Notes: a model not told the origin generated them from the sequence alone. 64,000 nucleotides of DNA from Artemia franciscana (GCF_032884065.1 NC_088871.1:21030755-21094754); one strand, 5' to 3'; shown: positions 35,705 to 49,125, numbered from the stretch's first letter. Translations and numbers: made by a program.

Positions 35705-36010
35705 TTTATATCTTTTAAGCTAATGGTCCAATGCGTCAAGAGCTTGTTTGTATTGTTTTTCTTTCGAATGAATCTCAGAATCCAAACCTAATCGACAGAG
35801 GTCATCCCCATTCATTATGGATGCACAGAAGTAGTATTACTGACTCAAGAAATTCCAGAATTGCTGTAATTGCGACTTCATATTCAGCTAGTGCACACTT
35901 GCTATTTTCAAATCTCTATTTCTCGCGAAGTCTGAAACCCAATATAATTAAGCAATTATAATATGTTTAAAACTTATTTATCTGAAACAGGCTTATATTT
36001 TGTGTCTCAC

Positions 36011-36295
36011 CTTGTTCGAAACTATCTTTCATATGAGCATGATCTTCGGGATGAAAAAACTCATAGCAACTTTTCCCCAGTAGTTCTACAGGAGTGTATC
36101 CTACCATTGTCATAACCCTTTGATCTACAAATGTGAACTTCCCATCCGCTGAGTGTCGAGTAACAAACTCAGAGCTGGAGTTTGAGCCAATCAGATCACT
36201 AGAGGCAGGAGTGGATGTTACTTGAAGTCTTCCTATTGCAACTAGACAACAATGAGAACCTCCTTCTTCATCTGTTCCCCTGTCCATTTGAACAC
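36011..36295 (-). CDS. tgo: ARNT/Tango exon d: end of the inter-PAS region and first half of PAS-B
   Basis: A 285-bp exon with a TTATAG acceptor and a G|GTGAGA donor. It encodes [28 protein letters not shown], then [54 protein letters not shown] followed by (E)F(I/V)(S/T)RH...G.FTFVD.R....VGY.P.ELLGK...EF.HPED is diagnostic of ARNT PAS-B. Entry and exit are both phase 1. The exon ends at SFEQ and continues with V-LKLKGQV in exon e, exactly as in known ARNT proteins. Confidence 0.97.
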
Positions 36296-37554
36296 CTATA
36301 AACAGCACAAAACTTAAAGTTTATACAGAAAAAAGGGAACCAGACCATTATTAAGGATTCCCGGAAACTTTGCTCAACAGGTTCGTAGTCTTGTAAAACT
36401 TTGTGCACAATTTACCTGCGACATGAGATAAAGGAACACCAATGAATTAACAAAACATCTGTTATACTTATGATGTTTAATGAGTGATATTTTAGCCAAC
36501 ATTGTTTTCACACAAAAAAAACATACATATAAAAAACGGCCAAAACTTTTTATGAAAAGTGAAATTTCGCTTTGATTCAACGATAATCGCTTGTGTTTAC
36601 TCTTTCTATTTTCTGCTTTTGCTAATGATATTGAATAATGCTTCGATTTACCATCTACTACTATAGAGAGTTTTTTTTATGAATATTTTTACATCCATAG
36701 AAACATACTCAAAAGATGGAATTAAAAGACAAACTACTTTGGGAAGCTGGAAGACAAGCGGTTCGAACAAAAAGCCAATCAACATTAGCAATGCTTCTAA
36801 AACGTACCCCAGAGAATCCCCGGTTTAGACTCTGCCGTTATAGATTCTGGACTCGCATTGCTGACAGAAGATTTTTATTGTGGTTCTTTAAAATATAAAG
36901 AGGAAAAACATCTCAGATCTGAAATGAAATAAAACGAATATAGTATTTTATGCCTCCACCCCTCACAACCTCATAAGTATAGTGATGTACTCCCCCCCTT
37001 TTGACGAACAATCGTCTCAAGGAACAATATTAAGTAGTCAAACCAGTGTCGTACTAATTTGAAAAGAAAGAAAAATAAATATTTCCTCTTTTACACCAAA
37101 GTTGATATTTAAAAATATATGAGGCTACTGAGTACAAATATGAGGCCCATGCATAATGTAGAAAAAATACTATACTAAAAAAATTTTATTTCTAGCGCGC
37201 TCTTTTTCTCATGGCTACTAGAATAGATTTTAAGTGAGCAAACATTCTATAAGATCGTTGCAATTATAATTACAAGGGGTACAATTACAGCTACAAAAAA
37301 TTTAACGGGGAAATGGCAGAGTTTTTGATAACGTCAGTCCAAAATATTGTAAAAAAAAAAGAAAAATACGGACTATAGAGGCAATATTTTCACCTTACGA
37401 TCAAAAAACTTCATTAACACAAACATATATTACATAAGTTTAATGAGCCAATAAATCAACCTCAAATTATACAAAACCCTAAAATTAGGATTATCTAAAG
37501 GAAGAAAGAATAGCTTGCTTTAAAATCAATATCGACTCTAACGACTAAAATTAC
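36296..37554 (-). other. tgo: ARNT intron between exons d and c
   Basis: A 1.26-kb AT-rich intron with a minor C-run (36992-36998). I see nothing else definable in it. Confidence 0.7.
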
Positions 37555-37752
37555 CTGTGGGCGGCCAGTTCTTAATATATCCTGTTACATGTATAACTGC
37601 ATAGTGTTGGCCATCACGGGATGGTCCTAAACTATTTCTTTGCCTTAGACGATGGAGCAAAGCATGACCAGTCATTGGATCTGTTGGTGAAGAACCTACT
37701 CGCATCCGACAAATGAAACCCCTCCTGGATCCCATGCACAGTCTCAGGGACG
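37555..37752 (-). CDS. tgo: ARNT/Tango exon c: PAS-A C-terminal part
   Basis: A 198-bp exon with a TTCCAG acceptor and an ACAG|GTAATT donor. It encodes SSLRLCMGSRRGFICRMRVGS, then NSLGPSRDGQHYAVIHVTGYIKNWPPTG. SS.R.CMGSRR.FICRMR is one of the most conserved ARNT stretches, and YAV.H.TGYIK.WPP.G follows it in all ARNT-type proteins. Entry and exit phase are both 1. The loop before NSLG is the usual variable insert of ARNT PAS-A. Confidence 0.97.
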
Positions 37753-38202
37753 CTGGAATAGAACAGACATTATATGACATTAATAAAAAATCTTAAGAGC
37801 AGGACAATAAGAATACTGAGTAGTAGAAAGAACGCTGTACTGAAAATATACAAAGCTCAGTCTCGTAACATCATTGGTTTTCATGTAAAACTTAAAATTT
37901 TAGCTGCTAGTTTTCAAGAATTACTAGTATATTTCAAATTTTGCGATTATGGAAAAAGTTACCGACAACTTTGGTAATTTATCGTTAAAGCGGGAAGGTT
38001 GGAGTACTAATGTGTAGTTATCTACCTTCCCTCTACGAAAGTGCTATAATAATATTCTTATTCTGTTTCTTTATAGCTGAAAAATTTTAATGTTTCAAAT
38101 AAAATGCCTATTCGTTGTGGCTTCAGGTAATTAATCTAAAATAGCAAGTTTTTTAATAAAGTAAAAGACTGACAGAAAACTTAAAACAAACAGCATTTAT
38201 CA

Positions 38203-39815
38203 AACAGTTCGTGGTAACGAACTGTTGTTCGTTTACATACCAATAGCTACATCAAAAGAATTGCGTTTTAATGCTGATTTGAAATATATAAGTTTCATCA
38301 AGTTTAGTCTTACCTATCAAAAGTTACGAGCCTGGGAAAATTTGCCTTATTTTAGAAAATTGGGGAAAACACTCCCTAAGTGTCATAGAATCTTAACGAA
38401 ATTCACACCATCAGATTCAGCGTATCAGAGAACCCTGCTGTAGAAGTTTCAAGCTCCAATCTACAAATCTCCAATCTCCAATCTGTGGAACTTTGTATTT
38501 TTTGCCAGAAGGCAGATCACGGATGCATGTTTATTTGTTTGTTTGTTTTGTTTTTTGTTTTTTCCCAGGGATGATCGCATCGACCCAGTTGTCCTAGAAT
38601 GTTACGAGAGGGCTCATTCTAACGGAAATGAAAAGTTCTAGTGCCCTTTTTAAGTGACCAAAAAAAAATAAGAGGGCACCTAAGCCCCCTCCTACGCTAA
38701 TTATTTTCCCAAAGTCACCGGATCAAAATTCTGAGATAGCTATTTTATTCAACATAGTCGAAAAACCTTATAACTATGTCTTTGGTGACTCCCCATGGGA
38801 GGGGCTACAAGTTACAAACTTTGACCAGTGCTTACATATAGTAATGGTTATTGGGAAGTGTACAGACGTTTTCATGGGGATTTTTTTGGTTGGGGGGAGG
38901 GGTTAAGAAGAGGGAGAAATGCTGGGAGAACTTTCCGTGGAGGAATTTGTAATGAGGAAAAAAATTCCCATGTAGGGAGCGCAGCATTTTCTAGCATTAT
39001 TTAAAAAACAATGAAAAAATAAATACGAAAAAGTTTTTTCAACTGAAATTAAGGAGTTCACCTCCTCCTAATACATCGCTCTTAACGCTAAAGTATTTTT
39101 AGTAATTTAAACTATTTATTCTATGGCCTTTGTAATTCAGGAGTCATTCTTAAGGAATTAGGACAAAATTTAAGCTTTAGTATAAAGAGCGAGATACTGA
39201 CGAGGGGGATGATCCCCCTCATATACGTAATAAAAACATGCGAATACAGAAGTTCGTTACGTAAGCTAATTTATAAGTTACGTATATCTTTTACTAATAA
39301 AAACGTTCGTAAACAATTAAAAGTTCTAGTTGCCTTTTTAGGTAACTAAAAAATTAAAGGGCAATTAGGCCTCCTCGCCCCCATCCTTTTTTCTCAAAAT
39401 TATTCGATAAAAATTATGAGAAAGCCATTTAGCCAATAAAATGAATATGCAAATTTTGTTTTAACTATTCATCTGCGGAGAGCCAAAATCAAAATATGTA
39501 TTAATTCAAAAACGTTCTGAAATTAAATTAAAAAAAAACAAGCTTTTTTCACTGAAAGTAAGGAGCGACATTAAAACTCAAAACGAACAGAAATTACTTT
39601 GTATATGAAAGGGGCTGCTTCCTCATCAACGTCCCGCTCTTTACGCTAATGTTTTTTACGGGTTTAAAAAGAAGAGTTGAGAGAAAGAGTCACACTTAAG
39701 CGTAAAGAGCGGGACGTTGATGAGGGAGCAGCCCCTTTCATATACGACGTAATTTCTGTTCGTTTTAAGTTTTAATGTCGCTCCTTACTTTCAGTTAAAA
39801 AAGCTTGTTTTTTTT
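38203..39815 (+). mobile_element. E1 composite repeat, copy 2
   Basis: It begins with a 9-bp stem (AACAGTTCG, loop TGGTAA, CGAACTGTT, 38203-38226), followed by sequence collinear with 9088-10836. IR1 is at about 39082-39200. IR2 has two near-perfect arms of about 117 bp (39531-39647 and 39699-39815) around a loop of about 50 bp. The arms carry AAGTAAGGAGCGACATTAAA, AAACGAACAGAAATTAC, GAAAGGGGCTGC and CCGCTCTTTACGCT. No transposase frame is present. This copy is cleaner than copy 1 in IR2. It is inserted in an ARNT intron on the strand opposite to transcription. Confidence 0.85.
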
Positions 39816-41235
39816 ATTATTTAATACTCTATATAAGATGGCCTACGGCGCTCCTCAAACCCGGTTCTTCATCGCTAAAAATTCACGAGTGCTCAACTGG
39901 AAGCATTTTGATAATTGCAGAAGTTTTCCTTGCTCACCATCTTTCAAAGCTGAAGCTTTATTGCTTAAAGAAAATACGAATAAATAAGCAGTTCTATTCA
40001 AAAGGCATGGGATAAGAAAAAGTTTTTATCACATTAATATTGTGTTAGGCCATTCGTTCATAAAGTATCTTTTCTGCTCGTTATAATTTTTAAGGTTCTT
40101 TGCTTTCATTTGAAAAAAATAATAATAAAATTTCTTTCGATTTTAACATGATATTTATCATAAAAAGGAAAATTTATTTTCTGTTTGGTTTTGATATGAC
40201 AAAATAAACTACATATCCCTAAATAAATGGGAACCTACGGCCTCCGTGTAACACACGCTCTTTACATTCAGACTCAAATTTGTATCCCAATGGTCCGATG
40301 CTAAAAGCTTATATTACACCTTAGAAATACCATTTCCACAATAAGAGGGGAGCTGTCATTCCTTAATAGAAAAACTACATGGGATGTCCCCCAAAAAATC
40401 CTCAAAATGAGCATTCAAATTAGTCCTCGTCCAACATCTTACACCCACTGATTCAATACATCCACCCCTGGGAAAACGAGCGAAGTGACAAACAAAGGAT
40501 CCGTGACCATCTTTCTCGACAAAAATACTAATTTCCTATTCCTGTAGATAGTAGCTTGAAGCCTCTGTTAAATGGTTTTTAGATTGCTCAATTTAACGGA
40601 ATAATCTGCATCAATATAGCTCATCTTCTTCTGGGGGCGCTTCCCCCTTTTTTTCAAAGATATTGCGAATTTGGAGATGCCAGTAGTCTAAGACTTACTA
40701 AATTTACATGTTCTGAGTGACCTTGAAAAGCAGGTTCTTTTACTGTATAAATTGTTGTAACCGCTCGGAAGCACTTCTTATCAAGTAAAAAAAGAGGGTG
40801 AAATGTGCAATGATGCTCTTTTTATTACATTCAGTAGCTGATAGAACCATGAGAATTACATTCGCTGTTTTAGACTTGATACGATTTACTAATAGTTTTT
40901 CACTAGCCCATATCCTGACCAAAAGATATCAAAGAAAACAATTGATGCATTCCAGGTTCGACAACAGCTACTAAAAGTTACAGAAAACTAACTTTTTCAT
41001 CCCAGTGGACGTATTCACAACAGCCCGAGCGACAAAAAATAACTTTGAATTTGCTTTTGGTGCAACCTTACCAAAGATTATAAGACTAACAAGTCCTTAG
41101 TTACTAACCAATACCAACCGTTCCCGGTGGAAGTAAACTTAAGTAATTTATGCAGTTACAATAAAGTTACTACACTTTAAAACCTGGAATGCGACCAATA
41201 TGTATTGATTTGTCTAATAACTTCTCAGAACGCCA

Positions 41236-43225
41236 ACATCATAAAACAAGAGCTAAGAGCTCATATGGCACTTGTGACGAGGCGACAAGAGCTAAGAGCC
41301 AAGAGATCATATGGTATGAGCTCTAACAAAATTCTATGAATCAATAGATTGATTTAAAAAGGAAAATAAGAGGCTTAATGCCGGTCAGGATTTAAAATAA
41401 GAGCTCTGAGTCACGATGTCCTTCTAAATATCAAAATTCATTAAGATCCGATCACCCACTCGTAAGTTATAAATACCTAGTTTTTTCTAATTTTTGCTCT
41501 CCCTTTAGCCCCCCAGATGGTCGAATCTGGGAAAACGACTTTATCAAGTCAAACTGTGCAGCTCCCTGACACGCCTATCAATTTTCATCGTCCTAGCACG
41601 TCCAGAAGCACTAAATTCGCCAAATCACTGAACCCCTCCCCCCAACTCCCCCAAAGAGAGCGAATCCAGTACGATTCTGTCAATCACGTATCAAGGACAT
41701 TTTTTTATTCTATCCACCAAGCTTCATCCCGATTCCTACACTCCAAGTGTTTTTCCAAGATTTTCCCCTCCGACTCCCCCCAATGTCAAACGATCTGGTC
41801 GGGATTTGAAATAAGAGCTCTTAGACATGAATTCTTTCTAAAAATCAAATTTCATTAAGATCCAATCATCTATTCGTAAGATAAAAATACCCCAATTTTC
41901 AAGTTTTCCAAGAATACCAGTTTCCCCCTCCAACTCCCCCCAACGTCACAGGATCTGGTCAGAATTTAAAATAAGAACTTTTAAGCACAATATCCTTCTA
42001 AATATCAAACTTCATTAAGATCTGGTCACCCTTTCGTAAGTTACAAATACCTAAATTTTCAAAATTACCTCCCCTCCAATTCCACCAAAGAGAGCAGATC
42101 CGGTCCGGTTATGTCAGTCACGTATCTTAGAGAGGTTTTTATTCTTCCCACCCAGTTTCATCCTGATCTCACCGCTTTAAGCATTTTCTAAGATTTCCGG
42201 TCCCCCCAATTACGCCTGATCCGGTTGAGATTTAAAATAAGATATCTGAGTTAGGAGGTCCTTCTAAATATGAAGTTTCATGAAGATCCGATTACTCCTT
42301 CGTAAGTTAAAAATAAGTCATTTTTTCTTATTTTTCAGAATTACCCCCCCCCCCCCCCAATTGAGCGGATCCGTTCCAATTATGTAAATCACGTATGCAA
42401 GACTTCAGCTTATTTTTCCCACCAAGTTTCATCCCGATCCCTCCAATCTAAGCGTTTTCCATGATTTTAGGTTCCCCACCCCAAACTTCCCCCAACGTCA
42501 CCAGATCCATTCAGGATTTAAAATAAGAGCTTTGACACACGATATCCTTCTAAATATTAAATTTCATTGAGATCCGATAACCCGTTCGGAAGTTAAAAAT
42601 ACCTCATTTTTTCTAATTTTTCAGAATTAACCCTTCCCCCAACTATCCCAAAGAGAGCGGATCCGTTCCTTTTATGTCAATCATGTATCTAGCACTCGTG
42701 TTTATTTTTCCCACCAAGTTTCATCCCGATCCCTCAACTCTAAGTGTTTTCCAAGTTTTAGGTTTCCCCCTCCTAACTCCCCCCCCAATGTCACCAGATC
42801 CGGTCGGGATTTAAAATAAGAGCTCTAAGACACGATATCCTTCTAAACATCAAATTTCATTGAGATCCGATCACCCGTTTGTAAGTTAAAAATACCTTAT
42901 TTTTTCTAATTTTTCAGAATTACCCCCCCCCCAACTACCCCAAAGAGAGCGGGTCCGTTCCGATTATGTCAATCATGTATTTGGGACTTGTGCTTATTTT
43001 TCCCATCAAGTTTCATCCCGATCCCTCCACTCTAAGTGTTTTCCAAGATTTTATGTTTCTCCCCCTCCAACTCCCCCCCCCCAACGTCATCAGATCCGGA
43101 TTTAAAATAAGAGCTCTGAGACACAATATCATTCCAAACATCAAATTTCATTAAGATCCCATCACCCATTCATAAGTTAAAATACTTCATTTTTTCTATT
43201 TTTTCCGAATTAACCAGCCATTTTT
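41236..43225 (-). repeat. R1 array d, composite, minus orientation
   Basis: The landmark AAATAAGAGCTCT and variants fall at about 41395, 41813, 41970, 42236, 42520, 42814 and 43104 (spacing 418, 157, 266, 284, 294, 290). The first four intervals mirror array b read backwards (418, 158, 276, 283). The left tail (41249-41340) carries the same AGCTCATATGGC and GATCATATGGTATGAGCTC words as the right tail of array b. Array b is therefore a copy of the same composite element in opposite orientation, not an independent expansion. Confidence 0.9.
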
Positions 43226-43460
43226 TTCGACTTTTAAAAGGGGCACTAGAACTTTCAGTTTGGAGTTTACTAAGCACCCTCCTAAAGTTTTACGACAATC
43301 CGTACTACGCCAAGTGGCCAGGGAAAAAACGAAGATTTAAAAAATAATACATTGAAGGCACATGATTCTTTACTATAGGGTAACACTAAAGCGTTGCCTC
43401 TCACAATCAGAAAACCCTTTCCATACAGTGTATACTAAAAACGCCTGAAAAGAGACTCAC

Positions 43461-43608
43461 ACTGATGACCTTCTTTTTTCACAGTTCCTGTTTTCAAATC
43501 CAATATTCTTCCTGCATTCTGAGGCTCTTGTGTGCTCAGCTGTTCACGTACTTTTTCAACATCTTCGGGATGAACGAAATCGTAGAGAGAAGAACCAAAC
43601 CAATCACT
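43461..43608 (-). CDS. tgo: ARNT/Tango exon b: PAS-A middle
   Basis: A 148-bp exon with acceptor TTTTTTTCAAG and donor T|GTGAGT. It encodes [22 protein letters not shown], then [26 protein letters not shown]. (S)(D/E)W(F/Y)G..LY...HP(D/E)D..K.REQLST....(G)[13 protein letters not shown] is the ARNT PAS-A core. Entry phase 0 and exit phase 1 fit exons a and c. The plus-strand frame over the same bases is a shadow. A run of A on the plus strand directly outside the acceptor provides its pyrimidine tract. Confidence 0.97.
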
Positions 43609-43904
43609 CTTGAAAAAAAAAAAAAAAATAGATACCGGGTATGTGATGCACCTTACTTTACATTATTGGTAATTTCGATAACTCCCAGCCAATCAGAAAC
43701 TGAAAACAATGACATGGTGTTACACTAACCCGGCCAGCCGCTGAGCCATATCCGAAGATTCTTTTGATACTCGCTAATGTATGCTCTTATGTTTTGTTTT
43801 CTCTTTAATGTATAGAAACAAGCGAGGATATCCCATTAAAGAAATTGAATATAGCCAGATTTCATTAAAAGGGGGCTAATTATATATTTAGTTTGTCTAC
43901 CCTG

Positions 43905-44076
43905 CTCCGTCTTGAGGCAGAGATCGATTTACAACTTTTAAAAAGCTTTTTTTTGGGCGAGCTATTCAGGGGGCTTAGAATTTTGTGTTTGGGGGAAGGG
44001 GGCAAAATATTTGTCTAGGGTACTCACATTATAGCATATGCAAAGTTTTTTTTTTTATGCCTGTCAACTGACAGGC
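43905..44076 (+). repeat. H repeat, copy 2, ending in a perfect stem-loop
   Basis: Partner of 33155-33300 (shared words listed there). It ends with GCCTGTCA-AC-TGACAGGC (44059-44076), an 8-bp perfect stem with a 2-base loop, preceded by a T-run. Confidence 0.75.
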
Positions 44077-45745
44077 TCTATGAACCCCATATGGTGCAGG
44101 AGCAACTGAAAAAAAATTCTGGAGGAAATGTCACCATGCTCAGATATTCTTTGTCGTGCGTTAAAATACACATAGTTCCAAGGTTCCTTCTTTTGGTTGA
44201 ACTTATATGCCTCATCATTTCAATTTGTAAAACAAAAATTGATTCTCTAATCAAAACATCGCTTTCACATTCAGAGACGCTATTCCAGAAGTTTTGTGCA
44301 ATTTGGTATTTCATTAAAAATGGTGAAAATAAATATCTCTAGGTTAAAATATCTAAATTACGTTTAATTGTTATTTTCTCCGATTCAAAAATAATGAAAT
44401 AACCTCTGCTGGCAAAACTTTTCGATCTGTGGAAAGACCAAATTTGTCAAAAAGCCCTTTGGTTAAGTAAAAGTATGATTCGCAATAATTCAATTTTAAA
44501 ACTTAAATTAATTAAATGCTACTTAAATAAAAACCTTTAATTATGTTCAAAGACCAAAATCCTCAATATTCCAATCACAAAAACTCTAACAATGTCCATA
44601 AAGGTGACTTTTTGCCTCAAATTTGTTTCAACAGAAAATAAAATGTTGTTAATCACAACGTATAAAAAAAAGGAATGTTCAAACATGATTATTTTTTTGA
44701 AATATGACATCTTTACATCTACTTTTTTCTCTTTGGCATTTTTAGATTGTTTGAAAAGCATATGAACTGACAAAAAAGAAAATAACTGAAAAAGAATTCT
44801 TCCCCACAATAAAATCTGAATATCTTCCCTACAATAACAATGCTATCTAAAATAATACCTTTTGTATGAAGTAAACCATCCACTCATGAGAAATAAACTA
44901 ATTCAAGTCTTCGCACATGCTAAAACTGAAGATAAAAAAAGAGGAGAAACTTAAAGAGGGCCATATCGCTGATCAAAAATGAAGATTCAAATTATGTGTT
45001 CTTTTGCAGGCATTATATCTGCGTTAGATTAGGCGGAACCTGAAACTACACTGAAATTGATAGTTCCAAACTCATGCACTCATTTGAAGGCAGTGTTAGT
45101 CCAAGAGTGATAACAAAATCGCAACGAACATGTGCTACATAAGCTCAGACAACTAAGTTTTGGGAAATCTAACATCCTTTTCAAGGTATGTAAACTACAA
45201 AACTACTCTATATGTCTGAAAATAACTTTAGTTCTAGACTCAATCGGTGACATCAATAGGAATTATTCTTGGGTGGTGGAGGAAGGGCTCCTTGTGCAAG
45301 CGTCTACAAAAATATGATTTGTTGAGCAGAGACTAAATGGGCAATAATCAAGACCGTATCTAGGATTTTTATTCAAGGTTTGGAGAATTTCTTCGGTGAG
45401 GGAGGGGGGTGTAAGGTTTTTTTTACCTGCATTTTAAGACCCATTTACGTGTCGAAGAAATATTTTTCATTTGTTTAAAGGATAAAGAGTCTTTTTATCG
45501 CCATTTTTACTACCAGTTTACGAGTTGGAATTTTTAGAGGAGAGGAGGAGGGAGGCAAACCTGGTGCCCCCTGGATAAGTATCTTCCTACATTTTTTTTT
45601 ACATCTTCCAATTTCCTATATCCCTTGTGCAAGACTTAGGCCAATTTGAAAACCTCTTACCAACCATCCCTCGCGTCCATTCCTATCATCTTGTAGTCAT
45701 TTGTAGAATTAAACTGTTAAATATTCAGAGTAACTAGAAGTCGAA

Positions 45746-46081
45746 ATGGGCATTCCTAGCCAGGAACTTACTGGAGTGAATATTTTTGTTGAATCTGAAT
45801 CGTATGGAAGCCAAACTGATAACATTAATGAAACCATGAAAAAATGCGAAATGAAAATACATGACTGGTTTTGGTTTTCACATGCCAATCCTCTCATGGA
45901 CCAAACGTCCAGAGCGTTCTGCATTCTACTAATGTCATGCTTTGAGTATGCAGAATATGTTTCAGCAGATTTCAGGGCTTATTTGGCGGATTGGAATCTA
46001 AAAAATTATTTTATATTCGACGAACAAAAAGTTTTTTTTTGTATAACTAGTTCTTTTTTCAATATTTTGTTGATTGTTTAG
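45746..46081 (+). pseudogene. Probable non-LTR reverse transcriptase remnant (after the YADD box)
   Basis: An open frame of 111 codons. The first half, VNIFVESESYGSQTDNINETMKKC, then IHDWF, resembles the region just after the catalytic YADD of jockey/CR1-like reverse transcriptases (ADDT.(I/L)F......L...(I/V)N..M.....W...N.L..N..KT). The YADD itself is lost or replaced (ELTG), and the second half shows no recognisable motif. It could also be an unrelated orphan frame; both strands are open over part of it. Confidence 0.45.
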
Positions 46082-46795
46082 TAAATGCTTTGATGAACTC
46101 TCAAAGTTGTTGAAGCCTGTCCTTCCCCACTGACATCTCAAAATCAAATAAAAAGTGAACGAATTAGTTTAGCCTATGCATAACTCCTTTCTTATGGTCT
46201 TTTCTGGCACATGTAAATTTTGGCTCGCTTTTATACCCTGTAGAGAAACGCTCAATCATTCAAAATCTGTTTCAGGTAACAGGCGCGGTTCATCATAAAT
46301 TGGGGTAATTAAGTAAAAATATTACAGAAAAGGGATATTGGTATGTCCAAGTGTTTAAGGATGAAGACCGCGTAATTGGGGGCAAATCGACATGAAAAAT
46401 GAAACCTAAATCGACTTAATTTTGAATTAGAACTGACAGATAAGGGGGATCTTGCTACTATCAAGAATAGATTAATGCGATAGTGAAATCGTCGAAGCTA
46501 CATACAAGTGATTTCGGAAAAGATAAAAAGATGACTTTAAGGTTGAGCATTTTTATGCTTACAATGACAACGGTTCCTAAAACTGAACAACTGACCAATG
46601 AGTCAGATTCGACGGTGCTTGAAGCCCCCTTATCACGCATGTTTAGTTAGACATAAATGTCTTAGACACCATCACTCTGAACCAATCAGGGTTGCTTATA
46701 AAAGGAGACAGAAATTATTACTGGTGAATAATGAGCAATCCTAGACATTGGTGCCAAGATAAGTACGCATGTAAATTAGACAAACAAATTCTAAT

Positions 46796-46965
46796 CAAAA
46801 AGCAGGTCGTCTCCGAACAGGCTGGGAATGGGTTGTAAGAAAACATTTACAGGAAATTCTCGGAAGGGAGTAAAGAGGGAAGCTTTGCATAGACTGGGAT
46901 GAAGCAGGAGCATCCGCAGCTGTGTTGGCCTCAAGCGGCTTGATGCTGCAATGAGCTGTTAGCAG
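46796..46965 (+). pseudogene. Possible non-LTR retrotransposon C-terminal tail remnant
   Basis: Across two frames it reads RTGWEWVVRKHLQEI, then EAL.RLGW-like and SVRSCVGLKRLDAA. The pattern GR.RT.W...V..DL...G..W......A.DR..WR is common at the C-terminal end of arthropod LINE polyproteins. The frame is broken by shifts, and the call rests on pattern memory. Confidence 0.35.
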
Positions 46966-47789
46966 CATTGTCAAAGAGCAAAATGCTTGTTTTTCAAACT
47001 TCTTCATATCCTCAGTTCTTCATAAATCCCTCTTTTCATACCCCCATCCTTTAATTTTACAACTTAAATCTGTCAACAGTTCAGTGATAACTACCTGTTC
47101 ACAGAAGTAAACCAAAGACAGACTGCGGTCAATTACTGGTTTCTTAATTATCCTCATTGGCCACAGTGAAAAACCCAACAATAATTGTTTTCCATGTCGT
47201 CTGTCAATTGGGTTGACATATCACAATCAAGAGTTTTAATCTAACCTTAAGAATACATCATATCTAATGGAAGCAAGACCGTATCATACAATAGATAAGT
47301 CATTTATTTTTCATCCAAACAAACGATAAAAATCGCAAGTTTCCAGGCCACTCGACCCTAGGCTATCAAATTCAAACTCACGTATTTTCACCCTCCATCG
47401 CCATATGTCGACTAAGAGAGCAAGAGAATGTTTTTGTAACGTTCATAAAGAAGCTAACGTTATTTGTAACGGTTCGTAAAGAGAGGAAAAATGTTTTTAT
47501 ACCATTTACATTTCATCAAATATTACTCAAATTTTCTTATAACTATTTCTTTAATGACATTAAGATATTGATTTATTTCTATCCTAAAAGATTTGTTGTT
47601 CCTGAATAATGAAAATCATAATCTTATCAAATACCACCTTTCTAAGACGGTTTAAAATTCAACTGAACTATAAACTTATTTTGTAGTATTTCTCTGCTCT
47701 AACACCGGTGTTGGGGCAAAAGGGGCCATAAATAAGCTTAAATGTGTTATAATATAGGCCCTACATATATATTACAATATAACATATAT

Positions 47790-47792
<3 letters not shown>

Positions 47793-47872
<80 letters not shown>
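47793..47872. repeat. (TA)n microsatellite
   Basis: 80 bp of pure AT alternation, preceded by imperfect ATATAACAT repeats from about 47765. Confidence 0.97.
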
Positions 47873-47874
<2 letters not shown>

Positions 47875-47940
47875 CAAAGAGCTAAGTTTATGAAAAGGGT
47901 CGTTGTGCCACCAGAAAACTGTCATATTGTTTTCTGACTG

Positions 47941-48168
47941 TTAAAAATAGGGCTCTTTTTGTGATTCTTTTTGGCCTTCTTTGTAAGCAGGGGTCGAATG
48001 TTCTCCCCTACCCAGTGGCATTCTTTCCCTAATGTAAGCCAAGTTCAATAAATGAAGAGTCATAGAAAACACATAGCTTTTAACGAGATTAAAGTCGCCC
48101 ACGACAAATAATTTGCATAACAAAGCTTCTAATTGACACTTAAAACAATTTTTAGAACTACTTTCCAA
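47941..48168 (-). pseudogene. Possible LINE endonuclease-domain remnant
   Basis: The minus-strand frame contains LEALLCKLFVVGDFNLVKS. A hydrophobic strand ending in VGDFN is the metal-binding or catalytic Asp-Asn motif of the apurinic-type endonuclease domain of non-LTR elements. Sequence after it does not show further motifs of the fold. It is a short fragment, so the call is tentative. Confidence 0.4.
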
Positions 48169-48714
48169 CGTCTACACTGAAAAGACACTATCCTACATCA
48201 AAAACTGGCAAACTAATACTAATACAGAGCTAAAACTAGCCAATGTAGTTCATAATTTTGGACTAAAAGAGGACTCGGAGTCACACTTGGCAGTTTTGTG
48301 AGATTCACATTATGCAGTTCCGTTGTTTGTAACACTTTTTTATGCAGGTGTTATAATTTGAGACCTCAAAAATGTCTTCAGAAAAGTGAGCATTTTGAAC
48401 ATCGAATAGTTTGAATCATGGATGCAGCAATGCAGCCGTAGCTGCAACTTATTATAGAGCCATCCAAGACCCATAACAGCCTAAGTCTAAAAGCCCGTTT
48501 TCTGAAGGAATCTCTAGTAAGAAATATTTTCAAGTGAACCCTGATTCAGAAAAGCAATTCAACAGAAGAGCAATTTGTAATTATTGAAATTGCCAATGTA
48601 GAAAACGCTTGACTAGAGCACCTCCCTTCCCCCGTCTCTTCAACAACAAGGTTGATCCTTTTTACATGGGTAACAGATGCATATCCTTTTTTTCAGTTTT
48701 TTCTTCTTCTTTTT

Positions 48715-49125
48715 TTCCACGGGTGATCACATCGAACCAGAGGTCACAGAATATTGAGGGAAGGGCCATAAACTGAGCATATCACAATATCTGGTGCCCA
48801 ATTCCAATTGCAAAAGAGATCATGTCACAGCGAAATGCCATTTTTCGCCATTTTGGGCCATAAAACACATCAAAGAGGACCAAAACGCTTGGGATGAGAT
48901 AGCCAAACGATTTTACATGATCTAAACCCCTTTAATGGAGGTTTACAGTCCCTCATCCTAAAGATCGAGGAAAATCACATTTTGGCATGGGTAGTGCATA
49001 ACTTTTGACTCCTCTTTTTCCCAAGGGGATTGTAAAGAATCAAAGGTCATGAGCAACCATGAGGATGCTCGTTGGAACGGAAATTATAAGTTCTAGCACC
49101 TTTTTTAAATCACAAAAAAATATTG
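48715..49125 (+). repeat. Diverged E1-related repeat
   Basis: TTTTTCCACGGGTGATCACATCGAACCAG and, further on, GGAACGGAAATTATAAGTTCTAGCACC parallel E1 (near 9465-9555 and 38560-38650). The two halves are separated by about 270 bp that repeats part of the same motif (CCCAAGGGGATTGTAAAGA), suggesting an internal duplication. Confidence 0.55.

Larger units (their letters stand above)
37753..43460 (-). other. tgo: ARNT intron between exons c and b
   Basis: A 5.7-kb intron that contains E1 copy 2 (38203-39815) and the large inverted R1 array d (41236-43225). Together these account for over 60% of it. The rest is AT-rich with no recognised feature. Confidence 0.7.

Noticed and set aside
43465-43728. 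Plus-strand open frame over the PAS-A exon
   Set aside because: It is the antisense shadow of ARNT exon b. The minus-strand reading matches PAS-A residue for residue and has correct splice sites.
44091-44342. Possible small membrane protein gene
   Set aside because: Both strands are open over the same bases, composition is AT-driven, it overlaps the end of an interspersed repeat, and it has no recognisable motif.
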